Notes: generated from the letters alone by a model not told the origin. Shown: positions 6,457-14,152, counted from the first letter of the stretch. The stretch is DNA of 15,166 nucleotides from Dethiosulfatibacter sp. (GCA_019084435.1 JAHRFV010000045.1:1-15166); one strand, 5' to 3'. A program made the numbers and translations.

Positions 6457-7773
6457 ATGAAAAAAATTCTATTGATCCAATCAACACCTTATGATACCAA
6501 TCATCATCCGATTAAGAAGAAGAAACTATACTTCATCGGTTTGGCGATGCCTTTATTAGCAGCGTTGACACCGACGGACTGGGAAGTTGAAATCATTCTT
6601 GAGACTATCGATGAAATACCCTTTGAATCTGATGCTGATATCATTGGAATTGGCGGGATGGGACACGCCATTGTTAGAAGCCTTGATATAGCCAAGGAGT
6701 TCAAAGCAAGAGGAAAAACAGTGATCCTCGGTGGTTATATGGCAAGTCTGATGCCTGACGAAGCAAAAAAATACTGTGACTCAGTTGTGATAGGTGACGC
6801 TGAAAATGTTTGGGACAAGGTTATAGAGGATTATGAGTCAGGCGAGTTAAAACCGTTCTATCAAGATGATCTTCTGGAGTTAAGCACACCATTACCAAGA
6901 TTTGATCTCATACTCAATAAGAACATCGGTGATTTTCTTCCTGTTCAAGCTGGAAGAGGATGCCCGAATTCCTGCAGCTTTTGCTCCGTAGCCTGCTTGT
7001 ATAAGAATCGATATATCAGACGAGAAATACCGGAGGTCATGCGGGATATCAGGCAGATCAAAGATTTGGGATTCAATAAATTTTTATTATTAGACGACAA
7101 TATCCTATCAGATCAGGATTATATGGTCGAGCTTTGCAGAGAAATAAAAAAACTTGATATGCAGTGGCTATCACAGTGCTCGATAGATATTGGTAAAGAC
7201 GATGAACTATTGAGATTGGTTGCTGAAAGTGGCTGTATTGCCTTGAGCTTTGGTATTGAGAGTATTACACAGGAAAGTCTGGAGTATATGAACAAATCCT
7301 GGGCCAGAGTCGATGAATATAGTGGGTTGATCAGTAACATCCAAAAGCATGGCATTGATATATCCACCGAGATGGTTGTGGGTGCAGATGGAGACACGTT
7401 GGAATCCATAGCGAAGACCGCGAATTTCATCAAAATTAACAAAATCGTTGTGCCGAGGTTCTATATTCTAACACCAATACCGGGAACTGTTTTTTTTGAT
7501 GAGTTGAAGGCTCAAGGAAGAATATATAAAGAAGATATATATGATTACAACGGTACAGAGGCAGTGCATATACCCAAGAACATGACACCGGAGGAACTGA
7601 CAGCAGCATACTGGAACTTGTACAATGAAGTTTTTTCCTATCATTCTATACTGAGCCGCACTATTTTCAGAAAGGACTTTTTTAAAGGAGTCAACAAGTA
7701 TTTGTTTTATCTGGGGGTTAATCTGTATTATAGGCATCAAATAAAGAATAAGATAACGCCAAATATAATTTAA
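6457..7773 (+). CDS. B12-binding radical SAM enzyme 3 (divergent)
   Basis: This 438-residue protein opens with MKKILLIQSTPYDTN. A cobalamin-binding domain follows (IIGIGGMGHAIVRSLDIAKEF near residues 62-82, ILGGYMASLMPDEA near 91-104). The radical SAM core has C169-x3-C173-x2-C176 (GRGCPNSCSFCS), and the C-terminal helical region reads NMTPEELTAAYWNLYNEVFSY near 372-392, as in BchE/HpnJ-like proteins with a DUF4070-type tail. It lacks the extra fourth cysteine and the KPxHxS C-terminal block of the two upstream enzymes, so it probably does different chemistry. The frame is open back to 6409, but GGGAG eight bases before the ATG at 6457 decides the start. It sits 14 bases after enzyme 2, and the sigma-54 activator gene begins 23 bases later. 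The reaction is unassigned: methylation, cyclisation or another radical step are all possible. Confidence 0.82.
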   Translation: MKKILLIQSTPYDTNHHPIKKKKLYFIGLAMPLLAALTPTDWEVEIILETIDEIPFESDADIIGIGGMGHAIVRSLDIAKEFKARGKTVILGGYMASLMPDEAKKYCDSVVIGDAENVWDKVIEDYESGELKPFYQDDLLELSTPLPRFDLILNKNIGDFLPVQAGRGCPNSCSFCSVACLYKNRYIRREIPEVMRDIRQIKDLGFNKFLLLDDNILSDQDYMVELCREIKKLDMQWLSQCSIDIGKDDELLRLVAESGCIALSFGIESITQESLEYMNKSWARVDEYSGLISNIQKHGIDISTEMVVGADGDTLESIAKTANFIKINKIVVPRFYILTPIPGTVFFDELKAQGRIYKEDIYDYNGTEAVHIPKNMTPEELTAAYWNLYNEVFSYHSILSRTIFRKDFFKGVNKYLFYLGVNLYYRHQIKNKITPNII

Positions 7774-7796
7774 GTGATGGAGAAAAGAAGGGTATT

Positions 7797-9314
7797 ATGA
7801 ATGATATCAATAGAATAAAAAAAATTCATGAAGTAGTCATTGAAATGAAAAAAGTTGCTAAACATCTGAATAATGAGAATCCAATTCATGAGAATATCAG
7901 GGATAGAGTTGAAAAAGTGGATTGTATGTTGAAGGACCTTGTAGGTACGTTTTTGGATTTTCGAGAAATAAGCGATTCCTTATACGATGGTATGTACATT
8001 TCTGATGGCAACGGCAGAACTCTTTTTATAAATGAGGCTTACACAAGGATTACTGGAATAGAAAAAGAGCAAGTTATAGGAAGAACAGTTGAAGAAATTT
8101 CAACTGAAGGCAAGCTTTACAGAGGAGCAGTAACCACAGAAGTGCTTAAAAAGAAAGAAAGAATCAGTTCTATTGGTAAAAGTCTAGTGAACAAAAAAGA
8201 ACACTTGGTAACAGGAACCCCCATTTTTGATGATTCGGGAAATGTCAGATTGGTTGTAATCAACAATAGAGATATAAGCGAACTGAAAGAGCTGGAATCA
8301 AAAATGATGAAGATGCAAAGTAATCAGATTTTAGCCAATGAAGAGATAAAATTTTTGAGAAAACAGCTTTCCAGCAAAGCAATAACCAGCATTGATAAAA
8401 GCATGGTGTCTATTATGGAACTAATTGATACCATTGCACCCACTGATGTTACAGTTTTAATAACAGGAGAATCAGGGACTGGAAAAGAGGTCATTGCTGA
8501 TGAGATTTATTTAAGAAGCAGAAGAAATCAAAAGCCTTTTATAAAAATAAATTGTGCTGCCATCCCTGCAGAGCTATTGGAATCAGAACTCTTTGGCTAT
8601 GAAAAAGGTGCGTTTACTGATGCAAAAAAATCTGGGAAGATTGGAATGTTTGAATTAGCAAATCAAGGAACAATCTTGCTTGATGAAATCGGAGACATGC
8701 CAATCAAGCTACAAACCAAACTGTTGAGAGTGCTGCAGGATAAGGAAATTTTGAGACTTGGCAGCGAGGCTCCGATAAAGCTTGATATCAGACTCATAGC
8801 CTCAACCAATAAAGATCTGCAGACTGAGATGCTAGAGGGAAGATTCAGGGATGATCTATTTTACAGACTGAACGTTGTTCCAATTCATATCAGACCTTTG
8901 AGAGAAAGAATTGATGATATCGAAAGTCTGACGGAGGAGTTTATTGATAAATACAATAAGAAGTATGGAAAGAGAGTTAAGCTTGAGCATGATACATATG
9001 AGATTCTTAAGGAATATAAGTGGCCTGGCAATATAAGAGAACTAGAAAATCTGATTGAGAGAATGGTAGTTATCAACAAGGATGGTGTCATTAAATATGA
9101 CAACATACTAAACATACTATACGCGGATGAAGCATTTAAAAATGGTCCAAAGGCTGATTTGATGCTGAAGGAAGCTGTTGAAAATCTGGAAAAAGAGATG
9201 ATAAAGTCAGCTATTAATAATTATGGATCTGTCAATAAAGCGGCCCAAAAACTAGGATTGAGTCAACCGGCCTTATGGAAAAAATGCAAAAAACTAAATA
9301 TAATAGCCAAATAA
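7797..9314 (+). CDS. PAS-containing sigma-54-dependent transcriptional activator
   Basis: This 505-residue bacterial enhancer-binding protein has four parts. A helical N-terminus (1-60) precedes a PAS domain (about 60-165, with DGMYISDGNGRTLFINEAY), the likely ligand sensor. A linker helix leads to a full AAA+ domain with Walker A GESGTGKE (224-231), the sigma-54 loop GAFTDA (271-276), Walker B LLDEIGD (D296, E297) and the FRDDLFYRLNVVPI sensor region. A Fis-type helix-turn-helix (NKAAQKLGLSQPALWKKCKK) closes the protein. It hydrolyses ATP to open sigma-54 promoters from upstream sites. The loop differs from the usual GAFTGA by Asp for the second Gly. The gene is immediately followed by two dyads and a -24/-12 promoter, so it very probably activates the downstream beta-keto acid operon. 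No such dyad is seen ahead of the radical SAM genes, with which it may be co-transcribed. Confidence 0.93.
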   Translation: MNDINRIKKIHEVVIEMKKVAKHLNNENPIHENIRDRVEKVDCMLKDLVGTFLDFREISDSLYDGMYISDGNGRTLFINEAYTRITGIEKEQVIGRTVEEISTEGKLYRGAVTTEVLKKKERISSIGKSLVNKKEHLVTGTPIFDDSGNVRLVVINNRDISELKELESKMMKMQSNQILANEEIKFLRKQLSSKAITSIDKSMVSIMELIDTIAPTDVTVLITGESGTGKEVIADEIYLRSRRNQKPFIKINCAAIPAELLESELFGYEKGAFTDAKKSGKIGMFELANQGTILLDEIGDMPIKLQTKLLRVLQDKEILRLGSEAPIKLDIRLIASTNKDLQTEMLEGRFRDDLFYRLNVVPIHIRPLRERIDDIESLTEEFIDKYNKKYGKRVKLEHDTYEILKEYKWPGNIRELENLIERMVVINKDGVIKYDNILNILYADEAFKNGPKADLMLKEAVENLEKEMIKSAINNYGSVNKAAQKLGLSQPALWKKCKKLNIIAK

Positions 9315-9332
9315 ATATATAACAAAAACTAT

Positions 9333-9360
9333 AAATGCTATAACATAAGTTATAGCATTT
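9333..9360. promoter_or_regulatory. Dyad 1: upstream activator site and/or weak terminator
   Basis: This is a perfect 12-bp inverted repeat (AAATGCTATAAC, GTTATAGCATTT) around ATAA, followed by two further T residues. It lies 18 bases after the activator's stop codon, so it could act as a weak rho-independent terminator. It also shares the core TATAAC-N4-GTTATA with the dyad at 9411-9436, with centres 77 bp apart, which favours a protein-binding site for the Fis-type helix-turn-helix. A half-degenerate copy (TATAACAAAAACTATA) lies just upstream at 9318-9333. Confidence 0.65.
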
Positions 9361-9410
9361 TTGCGTTGAGTTTTGAGTTATTCAAGAGATATCTTGGGAT
9401 TTAGAGATAG

Positions 9411-9436
9411 ATCATTATAACTAAAGTTATAATGAT
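9411..9436. promoter_or_regulatory. Dyad 2: upstream activator site
   Basis: This is a perfect 12-bp inverted repeat (ATCATTATAACT, AGTTATAATGAT) around AA, carrying the same TATAAC-N4-GTTATA core as dyad 1. There is no T-run on either side, so it is not a terminator. It ends 86 bp before the -24 element, a normal distance for an enhancer of a sigma-54 activator. An AT-rich segment between it and the promoter could allow DNA looping. Confidence 0.72.
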
Positions 9437-9522
9437 GTTAAAAAAATAACAAAATCTTATCTTATAAATCCTTGAACGCATTAATATAAGCCACATAAAA
9501 TTAATAGATTTTTCTATAAAAT

Positions 9523-9538
9523 TGGCATGGATATTGCT
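9523..9538 (+). promoter_or_regulatory. Sigma-54 (-24/-12) promoter
   Basis: TGGCAT-GGATA-TTGCT matches the sigma-54 consensus TGGCAC-N5-TTGCW with one mismatch. The invariant GG (9524-9525) and GC (9536-9537) have exactly ten bases between them. Transcription should start near 9549, about 25 bases before the first gene's ATG. The adjacent activator gene and paired dyads support the assignment. Confidence 0.9.
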
Positions 9539-9573
9539 ATTAACTTATAATAACAAGAACTATGGAGGTTAAA

Positions 9574-10401
9574 ATGGATAAAAGAATCATAACTGTAGCA
9601 CCTACAGGCGCATGGCCAACCAAAGCTAATAATCCCAACGTGCCTATGACACCAAAAGAAATTGCGGAAGATGTTTATCAATCATATTTGGCAGGGGCGG
9701 CAATAGCTCATTTGCATATGCGAGACACTGATGGAAAAGGGACAATGAGCAAAGAACTCTTTTTGGAAACAGTATCGTTGATTAAGGAAAAATGTGACAT
9801 CGTCATTAACCTGACAACATCCGGAGATCTGAATGCAACTGATGAAACGAGACAAGAGCATTTGAAATTAATAAAACCAGAGCTTGCTTCTTACGATTGC
9901 GGGTCCATGAACTGGATGCACAGTGGGTTGTTTATAAATCACCCTAAATTCTTAGAAGCTCTGGCAGTGACAATGCGAGAAAATGGTGTCAAACCTGAAA
10001 TAGAGATATTTGATGCAGGTATGGTATATAACGCACTTTATTATCAAAAAATGGGATTTCTACAAGGACCGCTTCATTATCAATTTGTATTAGGTGCCGC
10101 TGGTGGAACTGCTGCTACAGTAGAAAACCTAGTTTACTTGAAGAACCTGATTCCTGAAGGATCAACCTGGTCAGCTTTTGGCATAGGTAAAGGACACGTT
10201 CCTATTATGTTGGCCGCCTTGGCAATGGGCGGGCATGTGAGAGTTGGCATGGAAGATAATGTTCTGTTTAGCCCTAACGTATTGGCAGACTCTAATGCGC
10301 AATTTGTTGTGCGAGCAGCAAATCTAATTCGCGAGTCAGGATTTGAGGTAGCTAGCCCTGACGATGCAAGAAAAATACTTGGATTGAAGGGGATGAACTG
10401 A
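9574..10401 (+). CDS. Beta-keto acid cleavage enzyme (BKACE/DUF849, Kce-like)
   Basis: This 275-residue protein is full length for the BKACE family, whose founder Kce cleaves 3-keto-5-aminohexanoate with acetyl-CoA in lysine fermentation. The family reaction is beta-keto acid plus acetyl-CoA giving acetoacetate plus a new acyl-CoA. The TIM-barrel zinc ligands are visible: H46 and H48 in AHLHMRD, and E227 in VGMED, with R223 and D228 where the catalytic Arg/Asp pair belongs. Residue 14 is Trp (PTGAWPT), a position I recall as Glu in lysine-pathway Kce, so the substrate may not be an amino-keto acid. The ATG at 9574 is chosen over 9562 because the upstream ATG lies over the GGAGG (9564-9568). 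It is the first gene after the sigma-54 promoter and one base from the dehydrogenase gene. No lysine aminomutase or 3,5-diaminohexanoate dehydrogenase is in view, so Kce proper is not assumed. Confidence 0.9.
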   Translation: MDKRIITVAPTGAWPTKANNPNVPMTPKEIAEDVYQSYLAGAAIAHLHMRDTDGKGTMSKELFLETVSLIKEKCDIVINLTTSGDLNATDETRQEHLKLIKPELASYDCGSMNWMHSGLFINHPKFLEALAVTMRENGVKPEIEIFDAGMVYNALYYQKMGFLQGPLHYQFVLGAAGGTAATVENLVYLKNLIPEGSTWSAFGIGKGHVPIMLAALAMGGHVRVGMEDNVLFSPNVLADSNAQFVVRAANLIRESGFEVASPDDARKILGLKGMN

Positions 10402-10402
10402 G

Positions 10403-11347
10403 ATGATCAAAAAAATAGCCGTGTTAGGAGCGGGAACCATGGGACATGGCATTGCGGAAACATTTGCCATGAATGGTTTTCAGGTTAATCTGTTCGAAAC
10501 TCATGACCAAACTAGGATTTCAGTTAAGAATATTATCGAATCTGAGCTTAAGTTTTTAGCTGAAAACGACTACATACTTATGGAAGATATTGAAGATATC
10601 TTGAAAAGAATTACCGTTTATAAAGACCTTAAAAACAGCGTTGAAGACGTAGATTATGTTATAGAGGCAGTTCCAGAAAAAATCGAGCTAAAACAAAAGA
10701 TATTCAAAGAAATTGACGGCTACTGCAAACCGGAGACAATTTTTGCATCAAATACATCCAGTCTTGCATTAAACGAGATGCTGGAGGCTGTAAGCGATAG
10801 TAGAAAAGAAAGAATGATGGTATGCCATTGGTATAATCCTGCTCATTTGATGCCAATTGCAGAGCTATCATATTTTGGAAACATGCCTGAAAACATATAT
10901 AAGGAGGTGGAAAAAATATATTTAGAATCAGGTAAACAAGTTGTCAAAGTTCTGAAGGATGTGCCGGGTCTTGTTGCCAACAGAATACAACAAGGTGTCG
11001 CCAGAGAAGTATTTTCATTAATAGAGATGGGAGTAGCATCACCTGAGGATATTGACAAGGCATTGAAGTTTGGTCCTGGGTTCAGATACGCGACAACAGG
11101 ACAACTTGAAGTGGCTGATATGGGAGGACTAGACATATGGTGTACAGTCGGAGATAATCTTCTTAGTGTTATGGATAATAGAAAGGAAGCGAACCCGATT
11201 TTAAGACAAAAAGTAACAGAGGGAAAGCTTGGATTGAAAACCAATGAAGGATTCTTTGAATACACTGAAGAAAAGCTAAATGACATCAAGAATGAGTTTA
11301 ACAGAAGATTATTGATTCAATTAAAAACATCACAAAAATATGTTTAA
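10403..11347 (+). CDS. 3-hydroxyacyl-CoA dehydrogenase-family oxidoreductase
   Basis: This 314-residue NAD-dependent dehydrogenase has an N-terminal Rossmann domain (AVLGAGTMGHGIAETFAMNG, residues about 5-24), then VIEAVPEKIELKQKIF (about 89-104), SNTSSLAL, the catalytic-histidine block HWYNPAHLMPIAEL (H142, N145) and a helical C-terminal domain with DVPGLVANRIQQGVAREVFSLIE. It is longer than typical 3-hydroxybutyryl-CoA dehydrogenase (about 280) and closer to the carnitine dehydrogenase/lambda-crystallin branch (about 315-320), which oxidises free beta-hydroxy acids. One base separates it from the BKACE gene. In carnitine-degrading bacteria a carnitine dehydrogenase is paired with a BKACE that cleaves 3-dehydrocarnitine. 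Here the enzyme probably makes the beta-keto substrate of its neighbour from a beta-hydroxy acid. Carnitine is one candidate, not a proven substrate. Confidence 0.82.
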   Translation: MIKKIAVLGAGTMGHGIAETFAMNGFQVNLFETHDQTRISVKNIIESELKFLAENDYILMEDIEDILKRITVYKDLKNSVEDVDYVIEAVPEKIELKQKIFKEIDGYCKPETIFASNTSSLALNEMLEAVSDSRKERMMVCHWYNPAHLMPIAELSYFGNMPENIYKEVEKIYLESGKQVVKVLKDVPGLVANRIQQGVAREVFSLIEMGVASPEDIDKALKFGPGFRYATTGQLEVADMGGLDIWCTVGDNLLSVMDNRKEANPILRQKVTEGKLGLKTNEGFFEYTEEKLNDIKNEFNRRLLIQLKTSQKYV

Positions 11348-11363
11348 GTAGAGGAGTTAAAAA

Positions 11364-12758
11364 ATGTCAACTAATAAAAATTTAAGAAATAATTCCCAGG
11401 ACCTGGACCAAGGATCCGCATTTTGGAGATTTAGTAAACGATTTCAATTCGCCGCTGAGAATATTATTCCTGACCCATTGGTATTTTGTTTAATTCTTAC
11501 AATCATCATTTTTGTAGCAGGCGTCATTTTTACCGGAACTGGTGTCATTGGCATGCTGAATGCGTGGTTTAATGGGATATGGTCTCAAATCGCCTTTGCA
11601 TTCCAAATGTCATTTATGGTTGTAACCTGCTCAGTCACAGCCAGATCGAAACAGGTAAAAAATGGCCTGACCAAATTAGCCAGATTGGTTAAAACACCTA
11701 TGGCAGCTATTATATTGCTAATGGTGTTTGGGTATATTTCAAGTTTTATGAACTGGGCCTTTGGAACCATTGCAACACCAGTATTGGCCATGCAAATGAC
11801 TAAGAACATCAGAGGATTGCATTTCCCCATGTTGATAGCGGCTGGATATTCAACAATGATTCTGGGACAATGTTGGGGACCAAGTGCATCTGTATACGCT
11901 TTGATTGCAGGATCCGAGCATTTTCTGGTTGATAAGATCGGCGTTATAACACAGGATATATCTGTATACAACCCAATGAACACCGCCTTGTTTTTCTTCC
12001 TGGCAATCGGCACTATCATATTGACAATAAAAACTATGCCACCAAAGCATGAAGTTGTTGAGTTCCACGGTTTAGATGATGTTGAAGATACTGTGGTTGA
12101 AGAGACAAAGGGCAATAAAACATTTGCGGACAGAATGAATAACAGCAGAATCATTATGTATCTAATTGGTGCAGCGGGTCTTGTCAATATTGGATATACA
12201 ATTTCTCAAAAAGGACTGCTTGGATCTCTAAGTCTTAACTTTGTAATCTTTATTTTCTTGACTGCTAACTTTTTCCTTTATAATGCACCCTCTGATTTTA
12301 TAGCTTCTTATAGAAAAAATATGGGATTGGCAACCGATGTTATGATACAGTTCCCATTTTATGGTGGTATACAAGGAATGATGTCTACATCAGGTCTGGG
12401 TCAAATCATAGTTGGGGGATTTACTTCCATAGCGACCGCGCATACATTACCATTGTTCTCCTATTATTCAGCATCAATAGTAAACTTGTTCATACCATCA
12501 CAAGGCGGTCAGTGGATTATCCAAGGTCCTATATTGATAGATGCGGCAATAGAGTTAAACGCCAATATTCCTCATGTCATTAACTCATTTGTTTATGGAG
12601 ATGAGGCAACTAATTTGTTACAACCGCTTTATGTTATACCTGCATTGGCAATAGTCAAGATGAAGCTCAAGGATGTATGGGGCTACATGGCGTTTATCTG
12701 GTTGTTCTGGTTTATCTTTACCACAATCGGACTTCTGGTACTTCCAACGTTCCTATAA
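11364..12758 (+). CDS. AtoE-family short-chain fatty acid transporter
   Basis: This 464-residue polytopic membrane protein of the AtoE/TIGR00366 family takes up short-chain fatty acids or acetoacetate in known members. About a dozen hydrophobic segments are visible, beginning around residue 38 (FCLILTIIIFVAGVIF) and ending with FIWLFWFIFTTIGLLVL. Family landmarks present are the N-terminal IIPDPLVF, the polar re-entrant stretch PSQGGQWIIQGP (P378-P389) and GDEATNLLQP (412-421). A hydrophilic loop rich in acidic and basic residues (about 223-254) separates the two halves. GAGGAG lies eight bases before the ATG. It is the last gene of the sigma-54 operon and is followed by a strong terminator. 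It probably imports the beta-hydroxy acid substrate; exchange for, or export of, the acetoacetate made by the cleavage enzyme is an alternative. Confidence 0.88.
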   Translation: MSTNKNLRNNSQDLDQGSAFWRFSKRFQFAAENIIPDPLVFCLILTIIIFVAGVIFTGTGVIGMLNAWFNGIWSQIAFAFQMSFMVVTCSVTARSKQVKNGLTKLARLVKTPMAAIILLMVFGYISSFMNWAFGTIATPVLAMQMTKNIRGLHFPMLIAAGYSTMILGQCWGPSASVYALIAGSEHFLVDKIGVITQDISVYNPMNTALFFFLAIGTIILTIKTMPPKHEVVEFHGLDDVEDTVVEETKGNKTFADRMNNSRIIMYLIGAAGLVNIGYTISQKGLLGSLSLNFVIFIFLTANFFLYNAPSDFIASYRKNMGLATDVMIQFPFYGGIQGMMSTSGLGQIIVGGFTSIATAHTLPLFSYYSASIVNLFIPSQGGQWIIQGPILIDAAIELNANIPHVINSFVYGDEATNLLQPLYVIPALAIVKMKLKDVWGYMAFIWLFWFIFTTIGLLVLPTFL

Positions 12759-12778
12759 ACGCGATCTAATATCGCCTG

Positions 12779-12812
12779 AAAGACCGTAGTCACATAAGAC
12801 TACGGTCTTTTT
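12779..12812 (+). terminator. Rho-independent terminator of the beta-keto acid operon
   Basis: A perfect 13-bp stem (AAAGACCGTAGTC at 12779-12791, GACTACGGTCTTT at 12798-12810) with a 6-base loop is followed by further T residues, giving a TTTTT run at 12808-12812. It lies 20 bases after the transporter stop. It is the strongest terminator in the window. Confidence 0.93.
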
Positions 12813-12839
12813 GCATTCACTGCTCTGTTATGTTAGAAT
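12811..12839 (+). promoter_or_regulatory. Candidate sigma-A promoter for the decarboxylase gene
   Basis: TTGCAT (12811-12816) and TAGAAT (12834-12839) are spaced 17 bp apart, with an extended TG before the -10. The -35 overlaps the T-run of the preceding terminator. Transcription from here would give a leader of about 145 bases. A second perfect TATAAT at 12935-12940, lacking a good -35, could give a shorter leader. The 12813-12991 stretch otherwise holds AT-rich sequence without a gene. Confidence 0.45.
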
Positions 12840-12991
12840 GCTATTCATGTTATATTTTCTTTGTTGAAAATAATAGCTTGAAAAAAATAATCTAATATTA
12901 ATAAAATAAATAGTGCATTTTTTTCTAAAAGTATTATAATGATAACGGCATTCATAATAAATGAAAATCGTATGCTAATTGAGGAGGACAA

Positions 12992-14152
12992 ATGAATTTA
13001 AGAGATTATCTGACCCCAGGAGAGTGGACCAGATTTAGAGAGTTTTCTGTTGATAAGGAAACGCCTTTTCTAATGATTGATTTAAAGAAAGTTAAAAAGA
13101 ACTACATTGATTTTAAGAGAAGTTTCGAGCAGGCTGATATGTACTATGCTGTTAAGGCAAGTCCATCAGTCGAGGTTTTATCAGTATTGGATGAACAGGG
13201 CTCATGCTTTGACATAGCATCGGTTTATGAATTGGATCGATTGTTAGGTCTAGGAGTTCAACCAGATAGAATCAGCTATGGCAATACAATTAAGAAAATA
13301 AAAGAAATTAGCTATGCTTACAGTAAAGGTGTCAGACTTTTTGCATCAGATAGCGAGGCTGATTTGGAAAACATAATCAAATACGCACCCGGATCAAAAA
13401 TATACATCCGTCTGCTGGTGGAAGGTGCTATGTCAGCTGACTGGCCATTGGCAAGAAAATTTGGTTGTAGCATGGATGAGGTAAAGAGATTGATTTCTCA
13501 TGCTAAATCAAAGGGCGTTGATATCTACGGAGTTTCATTTCATGTTGGATCCCAACAAAGAAATATCTTGGTTTGGCAATATGCACTGATGAAGGTTTGG
13601 GATATTTTCGAGTGGGCAAAGGACAATGAGGGTGTTGAACTGGAGATGATCAACATGGGTGGCGGATTTCCATCAGATTATTTTCATCTGACTGAAGATA
13701 TGGACGTCTACGCTGAACATATCAATAGGTTTCTTGACGAATATTTTGGCGACAAGATGCCAAGAATCATCATTGAACCAGGTAGATCGCTAGCAGGGAA
13801 CACAGGTGTATTGGTTACAGAAATCGTTTTGATCTCTCAGAAAAATCAGTTTGAACCCTTCCAATGGCTGTATCAGGATGCTGGAATGTTTAACGGCTTA
13901 ATAGAAACGATGGGCGAGGCAATCAAGTATCCGATCTATACAGAAAAGAAGGGTGAAAAGGGTGAGTATATCCTTGCAGGACCAACCTGCGACAGCATGG
14001 ACATACTATACCAGGATTTCAAGTATGAGTTTCCAATAAACCTTGAAATAGGAGACAGATTGTATTGGCTGTCAACAGGTGCTTATACCAGTAGCTACTG
14101 TTCTGTTGAATTCAATGGCTTCCCACCAATGAAAACATATTTTATCGATTAA
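12992..14152 (+). CDS. Fold-III PLP decarboxylase (ornithine/lysine decarboxylase type)
   Basis: This 386-residue alanine-racemase-fold decarboxylase has an N-terminal TIM barrel with the PLP lysine in YYAVKASP (K55), the ring-stacking block FHVGSQQ, the phosphate-binding glycines in NMGGGFPSDY (about 221-230), and EPGRSLAGN (about 264-272). The C-terminal beta domain carries GPTCDSMD (C333, D334), contributed to the partner's active site in dimers. The CDSxD signature points to ornithine or lysine decarboxylase, making putrescine or cadaverine, rather than diaminopimelate decarboxylase. Carboxynorspermidine decarboxylase is less likely. The start is fixed by GAGGAGG four bases upstream. It lies between two terminators and is probably monocistronic. 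Its adjacency to the beta-keto acid operon may be coincidental. Confidence 0.85.
   Translation: MNLRDYLTPGEWTRFREFSVDKETPFLMIDLKKVKKNYIDFKRSFEQADMYYAVKASPSVEVLSVLDEQGSCFDIASVYELDRLLGLGVQPDRISYGNTIKKIKEISYAYSKGVRLFASDSEADLENIIKYAPGSKIYIRLLVEGAMSADWPLARKFGCSMDEVKRLISHAKSKGVDIYGVSFHVGSQQRNILVWQYALMKVWDIFEWAKDNEGVELEMINMGGGFPSDYFHLTEDMDVYAEHINRFLDEYFGDKMPRIIIEPGRSLAGNTGVLVTEIVLISQKNQFEPFQWLYQDAGMFNGLIETMGEAIKYPIYTEKKGEKGEYILAGPTCDSMDILYQDFKYEFPINLEIGDRLYWLSTGAYTSSYCSVEFNGFPPMKTYFID

Noticed and set aside
9574..10401. Firm call of kce (lysine fermentation)
   Set aside because: None of the other lysine-pathway genes is present and the N-terminal loop residue differs, so only the wider BKACE family is claimed.
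10843..11289. 148-residue open frame on the minus strand
   Set aside because: It is antisense to the dehydrogenase gene; the composition is that of a shadow frame, rich in Ser and Pro without motifs.
11585..12187. 200-residue open frame on the minus strand
   Set aside because: It is antisense to the AtoE transporter gene, has no ribosome binding site and no recognisable domain.
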